The notes beneath the pieces were generated by a model. That model had not been told where the DNA came from. It did no database searches and was given only the letters and a program-made list of their open reading frames with translations. From assembly GCA_002439585.1 (NCBI GenBank), contig DJOF01000012.1, positions 81,279 to 88,890 on the forward strand: a stretch of 7,612 bases of DNA, read 5' to 3'. The translations under genes were made by a program, and so were the position numbers. Positions 1 to 6,417 of this stretch are shown piece after piece (the stretch's first letter is position 1; every line of letters starts with the position of its first letter). Source of the DNA: Bacteroidales bacterium UBA6445 (GTDB taxonomy: Bacteria; Bacteroidota; Bacteroidia; Bacteroidales; UBA932).

Positions 1-32
1 CCATGAACACGCCATGAACACGGCACGAACAG
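1..32. repeat. Degenerate 11-bp tandem repeat at the left edge
   Basis: The unit GCCATGAACAC is seen as a partial copy at 1-10, a full copy at 11-21 and a diverged third (GGCACGAACAG) at 22-32. It may continue outside the window. The rest of 33-90, downstream of dapF, shows no gene and no convincing terminator. Confidence 0.6.
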
Positions 33-90
33 ACTTAAGGGATTAAGGAAACCATGCATGCAAGACAAGATGAGAAAAGATAGCGTAGGC

Positions 91-1077
91 TCACATAGTC
101 TCGACTAAGCCGACAAATGTCGTGGGGCCGGTAAGGAACACGTTGTCTGCCTTGAAACGGTCGTCTTCGCGATGAGGACGGAATGAGACTCTCAAGTCAG
201 CAATGGAAGCATGGACCGTATACTCTATTATTTCTGGCATACTGGGCTTAGAGTCATGCTGTCGGAAAAGCGGCTGACCACAAGAGAGGGAGCCCGCACC
301 ATGAGATAACTCCTTATTCTGGAAGGTGACAGCCCTTAGAGACGAAACCGAGTCTATAGACATGCCTGGACTCGGAAAGATGGCAGGCTGACCAACGGAA
401 TAGTCCGATGAAGCTACGTAAGAGGCGAGCGCAGAGGCGACAATCCCTGTGCCGCACGCAAGGGTCTCATCCTCAACCCCCTTTTCATAAGTCCTGACAC
501 GTATCTCTCGCTCTGATACGGGGCAGACAAAATCCACATTGACACCTTCGGGAGCGAAACGCGGATCATATCTGAGCCCTCTTCCCTGCCCTATTACATC
601 AAAGCCCTCAAGTCTGTCCACAAAGCGTACAAAATGACGGGCGCCAGTATCAATGAACCAGTCAGGGATGCCACTATCAGAGCGGGATATCCGGCACACT
701 GCGTCTATATCTCGCATTCGAAGCTTTACAATCTTGCTCACACGTGAGAAAGGATCACTGGAAGACAAGACATTTGCCTCATGTATACCGTCAGGAGCCT
801 CAAACCGGAAACTCCGAAAGCCGAGATCATAGGCGAAAGCTACAATACAACGACCTCCGTTGCCGCACATCATTCCTGTCGACCCATCAGGATTGTAATA
901 CCGCATCCGAAAATCTGTCGAAGAGCCTTCCTCTAAAACCATCACCCCATCAGCACCAAAGCCAAGATGCCGGTCACAAAGCCATCTGACTGTGCCGGAA
1001 TCCAACTCCAGATCGCCACTACGGGCGTCCGCTATAAGGAAATCATTTCCTGCTCCCTGATATTTATAAAATTTCAC
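91..1077 (-). CDS. dapF: Diaminopimelate epimerase with an internal insertion
   Basis: A cofactor-independent epimerase that converts LL-DAP to meso-DAP. The N-terminus KFYKYQGAGNDFL is diagnostic. The two catalytic cysteines are present: Cys71 in MMCGNGGRC and Cys208 in ETLACGTG. RFAPEGVNVDFV (173-184) and RTYEKGVEDET (195-205) bind substrate, and the C-terminus ends in DNVFLTGPTTFVG (311-323). At 328 residues it is about 50-60 longer than most DapF proteins. The extra length lies at about 228-283, between the helix after Cys208 and the YTVHASIADLRVSF strands, and has no motif I recognise. The start is GTG (1077), since no in-frame ATG fits the conserved N-terminus. It is separated from the aminotransferase by 216 bp holding an inverted-repeat element, so it may have its own promoter. 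Confidence 0.95.
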   Translation of the reverse strand: MKFYKYQGAGNDFLIADARSGDLELDSGTVRWLCDRHLGFGADGVMVLEEGSSTDFRMRYYNPDGSTGMMCGNGGRCIVAFAYDLGFRSFRFEAPDGIHEANVLSSSDPFSRVSKIVKLRMRDIDAVCRISRSDSGIPDWFIDTGARHFVRFVDRLEGFDVIGQGRGLRYDPRFAPEGVNVDFVCPVSEREIRVRTYEKGVEDETLACGTGIVASALASYVASSDYSVGQPAIFPSPGMSIDSVSSLRAVTFQNKELSHGAGSLSCGQPLFRQHDSKPSMPEIIEYTVHASIADLRVSFRPHREDDRFKADNVFLTGPTTFVGLVETM

Positions 1078-1145
1078 TGCATTTGGAATTAAGAAACTGT
1101 TTGGATTTATTTCGAATTGTATGAGGAATTTAATATTGCTTCCAT

Positions 1146-1191
1146 GACTTTTTGAAAAAGATAACTAAGCTATCTGACTCAGCAAAAAGTC
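1146..1191. repeat. Inner inverted repeat of the dapF-side element
   Basis: GACTTTTT at 1146-1153 and AAAAAGTC at 1184-1191 are perfect 8-bp inverted arms. Within the 30-base loop lies a second stem AGATA/TATCT (1159-1163 and 1171-1175). AAAAAGTCC recurs as a direct repeat at 1184-1192 and 1207-1215. The stem is A/T-rich and has no classical terminator shape. Confidence 0.4.
1156..1188 (-). promoter_or_regulatory. Weak candidate promoter for dapF
   Basis: On the minus strand TTTTTG (1188-1183) is followed after 19 bases by TATCTTTT (1163-1156), a one-mismatch version of TAnnTTTG. Spacing suits a Bacteroidota promoter and would give a leader of about 70 bases before the dapF GTG. The AT-rich context makes chance matches likely. 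Confidence 0.22.
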
Positions 1192-1293
1192 CGATAAAGC
1201 AACCGAAAAAAGTCCATATGAGAATTACTGAATAAATTTCAGACAACTTCTAAGTAAATAATTCTCTCCGTTATTGCTATGGCTTCCGATATG

Positions 1294-2523
1294 TTATTTC
1301 AATGCATCTGATATTAGACTACAGAACAGGCGAACACCTTCACGCAGACGACCTGCCGGAAGGAAAGAATAGTTAAGGCGTATAGTATTGAGCCCCACCT
1401 TAGAAGTCGTCTTGGTCCCATGCACACCAGCAACGAACTCGGTAAAGAACATATTTCCAGCGACATAGGCAACCCCAGCCTTGAAAGCCGTGTCATAGAA
1501 AGCCACTGCATCGAAACTCTCGGGAAGGGTAAGGAAGACAAACAGGCCGCCTTCAGGATGAGACCATCTGACACAAGAAGGCAGATTGTGCTCCAGTTCT
1601 TCAAGCATTATATCCCTCTTCTCCTTATAAAGGGCTACAGTACGCTTAAGGTTGGCGTCAAGACGACCTGACGTTATGAACTCAGCTGCCACATACTGGT
1701 CAAAGACAGGAGGCGTCAGATCAAGAGCCTGCTTGCACACATATATCTTGGAGATAAGCTCAGGTGCGGCAAACAGCCAGCCGAGGCGGAATCCAGGACA
1801 CATTATCTTGGAGAAAGAACCGAGATGTATGACCCGATCTGGGGCCATAGAATAAATTGACGGAAGGTCTTCACCCTCATATCTGAGAGACTTATAAGGG
1901 CAGTCCTCGACTATTACGAAACCGTATTCATCGGCAAGATCAGCAAGCACATGCCTCTCTTCCAGACTAAGCGTCTCACCAGAAGGATTCTGGAAATCTG
2001 GGATCATATACATCATCTTCAGCCTCTTGCCTGCCTTGCGTATATTCTCTATAGCCTCAACATAGGAACTGCGGAATCCGTCTATATCCGGACACGGCGG
2101 TACACCGACAAGCTCAGCCCTGTATGATTTGAAAGACTGCAATGCTCCGATATAAGTAGGGTCGGATGTAAGCACCACATCTCCCGGATCAATAAGAACT
2201 CGGGCAGAGACATCAATTCCCTGTTGGGAGGCCGTGGTTATCTGGATTCTCTCCAATGGCTGCCCGTAACGCTCGGACAAAGCCTGACGAAGTTCCAGAA
2301 CGCCCTGTGTACCACTGTACTGGAAAGCCTTTGCTCCATAACGCGCTATCACGTCCTGCATCGTATGACCTAGACTTTCAAGCGGGAAAGATTCTGGGGC
2401 AGGATATCCTCCTGAAAGCGAATATATTTTGTCTATATCGACTTTCTTAAATATTTCCCTGGCTGGGGATGCCACGAAAGAGCGGGTATCCTCCGAGAAA
2501 AGGGAATCATAATCAATCTTCAT
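1294..2523 (-). CDS. PLP-dependent class I/II aminotransferase, candidate N-succinyl-DAP aminotransferase (DapC role)
   Basis: A 409-residue fold-type I aminotransferase resembling the LysN/2-aminoadipate group. Visible features are SLSGGYPAPESFP (36-48), the YSGTQG turn (69-74), DPTY with Tyr123, PDFQNPSG with Asn179, EDCPY with Asp207 and Tyr210, the PLP lysine Lys239 in SFSKIMCPGFRLGW followed by Arg246, and the substrate-carboxylate Arg382 in NTIRLNYS. There is no N-terminal GntR-type DNA-binding domain, so it is an enzyme and not a MocR regulator. It sits exactly between dapD and dapF, and no other transaminase is in the window, so it most likely produces N-succinyl-LL-DAP from the DapD product using glutamate. 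Many bacteria use ArgD for this step, which belongs to a different class; the assignment here rests on context. Its ATG overlaps the dapD TGA. Confidence 0.85.
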   Translation of the reverse strand: MKIDYDSLFSEDTRSFVASPAREIFKKVDIDKIYSLSGGYPAPESFPLESLGHTMQDVIARYGAKAFQYSGTQGVLELRQALSERYGQPLERIQITTASQQGIDVSARVLIDPGDVVLTSDPTYIGALQSFKSYRAELVGVPPCPDIDGFRSSYVEAIENIRKAGKRLKMMYMIPDFQNPSGETLSLEERHVLADLADEYGFVIVEDCPYKSLRYEGEDLPSIYSMAPDRVIHLGSFSKIMCPGFRLGWLFAAPELISKIYVCKQALDLTPPVFDQYVAAEFITSGRLDANLKRTVALYKEKRDIMLEELEHNLPSCVRWSHPEGGLFVFLTLPESFDAVAFYDTAFKAGVAYVAGNMFFTEFVAGVHGTKTTSKVGLNTIRLNYSFLPAGRLREGVRLFCSLISDALK

Positions 2524-3287
2524 CGCAACAATTCCTCCAATTTAACAGATATGTCAGTACGGTCATCACGGTATTTTACGATGACCGGAGTATAGATTTG
2601 TATGCCGGCTTCGGCACCTGGTCCCTTTGTCACAGGACGGCTTCCTGCTACCACGACAGCTCCGGCAGGAACTGTAAGACGTCCGTCTGCATCAGAGCGA
2701 AGAAGGACTCCGTTTACGGCATCATAGAGAGCCGTTGCCCTATTGAGAACCACACCGGAGCCTATCACAGCATTTTCCTGGACAAGAACACCTTCATATA
2801 TTCCGCAATTGCCGCCTATAAATACATTGTCCTCGATAATGACAGGCAAAGCTCCTATCGGCTCAAGTACGCCTCCTATCTGGGTAGCAGCGGCTATGTG
2901 GACATTCTTGCCTATCTGGGCACAGGATCCCACAAGCACATGGGAGTCTATCATCGTACCGGCATCAACATAGGCTCCGATATTTACATAAGAAGGTGGC
3001 ATCATGATCACGGAAGGGGCAAGAAAAGCACCTTTTCTGACAGAACTTCCGCCAGGGACAATCCTTATTCCGTCAGATGCCGTAAAGTGCCGAGGTTCAA
3101 GTGTATCCTTATCCACGAACGAGAAAACGCCACCTCCTGGCATATCTACCAACTTACCATCTCGAAAACCAGAGAGAATGATCTCTTTGATCTCTTTGTT
3201 GACACACCATTTGCCGTCATGTCTCACGGCTACTCGTAGCTTTCCCGCCTCCATTTCACGGCAAGCTATATCAAAAGTCATTTTCAT
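2520..3287 (-). CDS. dapD: 2,3,4,5-tetrahydropyridine-2,6-dicarboxylate N-succinyltransferase
   Basis: A 255-residue left-handed beta-helix acyltransferase that transfers succinate from succinyl-CoA to tetrahydrodipicolinate, committing the pathway to the succinylase branch. SYVNIGAYVDAGTMIDSH (99-116), GSCAQIGKNVH (120-130), QIGGVLEP (136-143) and IEDNVFIGGNCGIYEG (151-166) match the DapD core, with Asp114 and Glu166 aligning by eye with acidic active-site residues of the family. The reading frame is open further upstream to 3380, but those residues lie inside dapA and do not resemble DapD, so I chose the ATG at 3287, whose first bases overlap the dapA TGA. Met3 (3281) is an alternative. A GAAGGA sequence at 3304-3299 is a loosely spaced candidate ribosome site. 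Compared with E. coli (274 residues) the first helices are about 25 residues shorter. Confidence 0.93.
   Translation of the reverse strand: MKMTFDIACREMEAGKLRVAVRHDGKWCVNKEIKEIILSGFRDGKLVDMPGGGVFSFVDKDTLEPRHFTASDGIRIVPGGSSVRKGAFLAPSVIMMPPSYVNIGAYVDAGTMIDSHVLVGSCAQIGKNVHIAAATQIGGVLEPIGALPVIIEDNVFIGGNCGIYEGVLVQENAVIGSGVVLNRATALYDAVNGVLLRSDADGRLTVPAGAVVVAGSRPVTKGPGAEAGIQIYTPVIVKYRDDRTDISVKLEELLR
2533..2538 (-). promoter_or_regulatory. Shine-Dalgarno site for the aminotransferase
   Basis: GGAGGA lies inside the 3' end of dapD, nine bases before the aminotransferase ATG. It supports the ATG at 2523 and indicates that ribosomes can reinitiate independently of the ATGA overlap. Confidence 0.6.
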
Positions 3288-4156
3288 TCTGAATATTTTC
3301 CTTCGGATAATACTTCTCTGAGCAGTTCTACTGTACCATCTGTCGCTTTTGTTAGCGGCAAACGCATCTCTGAAGTACACAATCCAAGCAGAGAAAGGGC
3401 AGCCTTTACTGGGATTGGATTACTTTCGACGAAACATGCGTGATAAAGGGGCATCAGTCTGTTGTTGAGCGCAATAGCCTTTCTTAGATCTGACTGCCGG
3501 ACCGCTTTTACCAATTCAGCCATCTCTTTCGGAGCTACATTGGAAGCAACGCTTATGACACCATCTGCACCACTCGCCATAAGCGGAAGAGTCTCGTCAT
3601 CATTGCCGCTCAGCACGCTGAAATCATCCGGAGCACTCCGCTTTATCTCCAATATTTGGGCGATATTGCCCGAGGCTTCCTTGACTGCGACTATATTTGG
3701 AATCTCTGCAAGCCTAAGCACAGTCTCTGCTGTCATATTGGTTCCTGTCCTGCCGGGCACATTATACAAGATCACCGGCTTGTCAGTTGACGCTGCTACA
3801 GCCGTAAAATATTCATACAGACCACGCTGTACGGGCTTATTATAATACGGAACTACTACAAGAAATGCATCAGCTGCACTTAGCAGAGCCATATTGGAGA
3901 GTGTTGAACGAAGGGAATTCGTTCCGACACCGGCAACGACAGGAAGCCCGCGAGACATCTCTTTCGCAATGTCTAATATCATTATCTTCTCTGAGTCTTC
4001 AAGACACGGAGTCTCAGCCGTTGAGCCAAGGGGCACAAGAAAATCCACACCGGCATCAGTCTGTCTCTCAACCATCTTGCGGAAAGCTTCATAATCAACG
4101 ACTCCTTCTCTAAACGGAGTCACCAAAGCTGTGCCCAATCCTTTGAATCTATTCAT
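3284..4156 (-). CDS. dapA: 4-hydroxy-tetrahydrodipicolinate synthase
   Basis: A 290-residue TIM-barrel class I aldolase that condenses pyruvate with aspartate semialdehyde. The Schiff-base lysine is Lys159 in VAVKEASG; Tyr131 in ILYNVPGRTG and Thr46 in GSTAETP complete the expected triad, and Arg136 binds the semialdehyde carboxylate. PYYNKP (103-108) and SGNDD (182-186) are also family motifs. Length is normal (E. coli 292). The GSTAETP loop is close to the GTTAETP that I recall from Bacteroides and supports a Bacteroidota origin; Ser45 replaces the first of the usual two threonines. The gene follows dapB by 29 bp, and its TGA overlaps the dapD ATG as ATGA, so the two are probably translationally coupled. 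Two positions that line the lysine allosteric pocket in E. coli appear changed. Confidence 0.96.
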   Translation of the reverse strand: MNRFKGLGTALVTPFREGVVDYEAFRKMVERQTDAGVDFLVPLGSTAETPCLEDSEKIMILDIAKEMSRGLPVVAGVGTNSLRSTLSNMALLSAADAFLVVVPYYNKPVQRGLYEYFTAVAASTDKPVILYNVPGRTGTNMTAETVLRLAEIPNIVAVKEASGNIAQILEIKRSAPDDFSVLSGNDDETLPLMASGADGVISVASNVAPKEMAELVKAVRQSDLRKAIALNNRLMPLYHACFVESNPIPVKAALSLLGLCTSEMRLPLTKATDGTVELLREVLSEGKYSE

Positions 4157-4185
4157 AATATCTTGCTTTATCTGTCCTATGGAAA

Positions 4186-4899
4186 TTATCCCAAGAGCAG
4201 GTCCTTGAATTCATATACAAATTTCTCACTATCATCACCGACAAGGCCCTCGGCCATCTGGGCCGCCATCACAGCGCCTTCGGCAAAACCCTTACGGGAA
4301 AAGGCCTCATGTTCCATAGTTATACGGTCTACTTCTCCTTCAAAGCCGACTGTATGGATCCCGGGGAGTTCACCTACCCTTACCGAGGCTACGTCGGGAG
4401 CACAACCCATATTCTTCTCAATATCAGCCGCGAGGGTCTTGGCAGTGCCACTCGGAGCATCAAGCTTATGGCAATGATGCTTCTCCACTATATAGGGAGC
4501 ATATCCGCCAGCTTTGGCCAGATTGCGCGAGACAAGATCCACAGCTGCTGCGAAGACATTTACCCCGATCGAGAAATTGGACGCCCATATAAGAGGAGTT
4601 TTCTTGGCGGAGAAGGCAGCGGAGACTGCAGGTATCAGGTCGTACCACCCGGTAGTACCGACAACAGCGGCCTTGAAAGTTCCAGCTATGAAGTCATAAT
4701 TAGCACGGAATGCTTCTGGAACAGAGAAATCTACACAGACACACTCTTTCGCCAATTCTCTGTCTACTGAACGCACGTCATCGCTCTTGCCGGCACAGGC
4801 GATACCTTTTTCATTAAGTACGGTTTCTATCATCTTGCCCATGCGGCCGTATCCACTTATGTAAACTTTGGGCATCAGAGATTCGTAATTCATTTTCAT
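4186..4899 (-). CDS. dapB: 4-hydroxy-tetrahydrodipicolinate reductase
   Basis: A 237-residue NAD(P)H-dependent reductase that converts the DapA product to tetrahydrodipicolinate. An N-terminal Rossmann segment VYISGYGRMGK (residues 12-22) binds the nucleotide, and GTTGW at 81-85 is the second cofactor loop. The catalytic signature HHCHKLDAPSGTA runs from 141, with His141/His142 and Lys145 matching the E. coli HHRHKVDAPSGTA motif. The C-terminal part carries EHEAFSRKGFAEGAV, typical of the family. It is shorter than the E. coli enzyme (273 residues), as expected for the compact Bacteroidota-type protein. The ATG at 4899 is given, but Met3 (4893) and Met9 (4875, directly before the Rossmann strand) are also possible because no Shine-Dalgarno settles the matter. 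It lies 20 bp after lysC and 29 bp before dapA. Confidence 0.95.
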   Translation of the reverse strand: MKMNYESLMPKVYISGYGRMGKMIETVLNEKGIACAGKSDDVRSVDRELAKECVCVDFSVPEAFRANYDFIAGTFKAAVVGTTGWYDLIPAVSAAFSAKKTPLIWASNFSIGVNVFAAAVDLVSRNLAKAGGYAPYIVEKHHCHKLDAPSGTAKTLAADIEKNMGCAPDVASVRVGELPGIHTVGFEGEVDRITMEHEAFSRKGFAEGAVMAAQMAEGLVGDDSEKFVYEFKDLLLG

Positions 4900-4919
4900 T
4901 CTATTGTAGCGGCAAAATT

Positions 4920-6272
4920 CTATTTCTTACCGAATACCGCAGAGTGGATACGTGTCATTGCAATGGGAATATCCTCCTTGTCGACAACGATACTTGAGCT
5001 GCGAAGAGAAGGGCTCTGTACTGTCATACGCACTGTTGACTCTGACTTAAGCAAAGCCTCAGCTACCCTCGGGGAGACTGCCACACCTTCTCCGATGACA
5101 GAAATCTGAGCCTTATCCCTGAATACAGACACGTCGAATCGTTCTTCAAGCAAGGACACAAATCTCTCGCATATCCCTTCAGCATATACTGCTGTCAGGG
5201 TTACTTCCGACTCGGATCCTGCTGTAAGCAAGACATTTAGCCTTGATTCTGAAGCCGCCCGATATACTTCACTCATAATAGATGTAAGCCCAAGAGGTCT
5301 TCGAGAAGCTATCCTGAAGAAGGCCACATCGTCACGCACGGCTACCGACTTAGGTCCGAGGCCTCCCCCTTCGAGAGTCACTTCAGTACCAGGGCAATCT
5401 GGATTCATCGAATTGAGTACAACAACCGGTATATTGCTTCGCCTTGCAGGTTCCACAGTAAGCGGATGCAGGACTCTCGCCCCGAGAAATGCCATCTCAG
5501 ATGCTTCGTCGTAAGAGACTTTGCTGATCCTGACAGTATCTGGCACAAGGCGTGGATCTGCCGATCTTATACCGTCAACGTCTGTCCATATCTCGACTTT
5601 GTCGACACCAAGAGCCATGCCGAAGATGGCTGCCGAGAAATCCGAGCCTTCAAACCCGAGCACTGACACGCTGCCCTCCACCGAAGAGGCGATAAAGCCC
5701 TGGGTAAGGACCACCGACACCCCTTTGGCTTCTACCGACATTGTACGCCGTATGTTCATTGCGGAGGCCTCAAGATCCGGCCTTGCCGCCATGTAGTTGC
5801 AGTCGGTAACTATCATTTTGCGCGCATCAGCCAGACGACATGAAATTCCAAAGGCGTTCATGGCCGCAGATACGATTGTGGACGAAAGCACTTCACCAGT
5901 AGACACTATCGATGCATAGCTTCTCGGGGAAAGCTCACCGATCATGCAGATTCCGTTAACAAAATCACGGAGACTGTCTATTATCTCATCTATCCGTGCA
6001 AGACAAGACGCTGAGATTTCCTCATTCTCCCCTACCAGTTCTTTCACGAGGTCCTCGTGACGAGATCTGAGATCTGACAGCAAGCCATCAACATTGTCCC
6101 TGTGCTGCATTCCTGCCTCCTCGGCCATGGTGCAGAGCAGTCTTGTCACCCCAGCCAAAGCTGACACCACGACTACCGGCTTCTGTGGCAGCCTTCCTTT
6201 GACGATGCCGATTACTCTCTGTATCGCCTCCCTGTTACGGACGGAAGTACCTCCGAATTTCATTATTATCAT
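4920..6272 (-). CDS. lysC: Aspartokinase, monofunctional with C-terminal ACT domains
   Basis: A 450-residue aspartate kinase that makes beta-aspartyl phosphate, the first committed step towards lysine, DAP, threonine and methionine. The kinase domain covers about residues 1-300: KFGGTSV at 5-11, VVVSALAGVT at 34-43, STGE at 124-127 (Glu127), TQGFI at 190-194, GSD at 209-211, and IWTDVDGI and ADPR at 228-241. Two ACT repeats follow at about 312-383 and 388-450, the usual site of feedback inhibition by lysine or threonine. There is no homoserine dehydrogenase domain, so this is not a ThrA fusion. The start at 6272 is bounded by an in-frame TAA 12 bases upstream; the Met at 6263 is an alternative. 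Only a weak AAGG precedes it. The residue before EGSD is Phe207, where many aspartokinases have Arg. Twenty bp separate it from dapB. Confidence 0.95.
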   Translation of the reverse strand: MIIMKFGGTSVRNREAIQRVIGIVKGRLPQKPVVVVSALAGVTRLLCTMAEEAGMQHRDNVDGLLSDLRSRHEDLVKELVGENEEISASCLARIDEIIDSLRDFVNGICMIGELSPRSYASIVSTGEVLSSTIVSAAMNAFGISCRLADARKMIVTDCNYMAARPDLEASAMNIRRTMSVEAKGVSVVLTQGFIASSVEGSVSVLGFEGSDFSAAIFGMALGVDKVEIWTDVDGIRSADPRLVPDTVRISKVSYDEASEMAFLGARVLHPLTVEPARRSNIPVVVLNSMNPDCPGTEVTLEGGGLGPKSVAVRDDVAFFRIASRRPLGLTSIMSEVYRAASESRLNVLLTAGSESEVTLTAVYAEGICERFVSLLEERFDVSVFRDKAQISVIGEGVAVSPRVAEALLKSESTVRMTVQSPSLRSSSIVVDKEDIPIAMTRIHSAVFGKK

Positions 6273-6295
6273 AGACTTACCTTATTTTCACTTAT

Positions 6296-6310
6296 TTACC
6301 GCTCGTCCAT
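6296..6310 (-). other. Candidate start-stop minigene (Met-Asp-Glu-Arg) before lysC
   Basis: An ATG at 6310 is preceded by a full AGGAGG (6322-6317) with six bases between, the best ribosome site in the window, yet the frame stops after four codons (Met, Asp, Glu, Arg, TAA). It ends 23 bases before the lysC ATG and is not in its frame. It may be a leader peptide affecting lysC translation, a relic of an earlier start, or chance. No run of lysine or threonine codons is present. Confidence 0.3.
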
Positions 6311-6363
6311 ATTCAACCTCCTCGCGGTGATGCGCCTAAGGCTATCGCTTTTTCTGCCTTTGG

Positions 6364-6417
6364 AACACCTTTCAAATTTTGCGACTATCCAACACCTTTC
6401 AAATTTTGCGACTATCC
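6364..6417. repeat. Perfect 27-bp tandem duplication across the dapE stop codon
   Basis: Bases 6364-6390 and 6391-6417 are identical over 27 positions and directly adjacent. The right copy encodes the last residues of DapE (Asp-Ser-Arg-Lys-Ile) and its TGA at 6401-6399; the left copy repeats these codons in frame after the stop. Because 27 is a multiple of three, the duplication leaves the protein unchanged. It looks recent, since there is no divergence between the copies. Confidence 0.97.

Larger units (their letters stand above)
1090..1254. mobile_element. MITE-like inverted-repeat element in the spacer before dapF
   Basis: The AT-rich 216-bp spacer between the aminotransferase and dapF contains a non-coding unit with imperfect inverted ends: GAAACTGTTTGGATTTAT at 1093-1110 and, on the opposite strand, GAAGTTGTCTGAAATTTAT at 1250-1232 (about 14 of 19 aligned positions). 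The same two ends occur fused into one palindrome upstream of dapE, with closer cross-matches: 21 of 24 positions for one end and 21 of 23 for the other. Both ends are bordered by TAA/TTA, which could be a 3-bp target duplication. No transposase is present, so a small non-autonomous element or a dispersed palindromic repeat is the best guess. Family unknown. Confidence 0.45.

Noticed and set aside
53..60. CATGCATG palindrome after dapF
   Set aside because: An 8-bp self-complementary word with no accompanying stem, loop or T-run; expected by chance.
2469..3239. Long open frame (256 codons) on the plus strand
   Set aside because: It is antisense to dapD and the start of the aminotransferase. 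Its translation shows no recognisable motif and unusual composition, while the minus-strand frame has clear DapD signatures.
3288..3380. Upstream extension of dapD by 31 codons
   Set aside because: The extra residues lie entirely within the dapA 3' end, read as basic low-value sequence and do not match the DapD N-terminus. The ATGA junction fits better.
4309..4770. Plus-strand open frame of 153 codons
   Set aside because: It is antisense to dapB, whose catalytic motifs are intact on the minus strand. No domain is visible in the antisense product.
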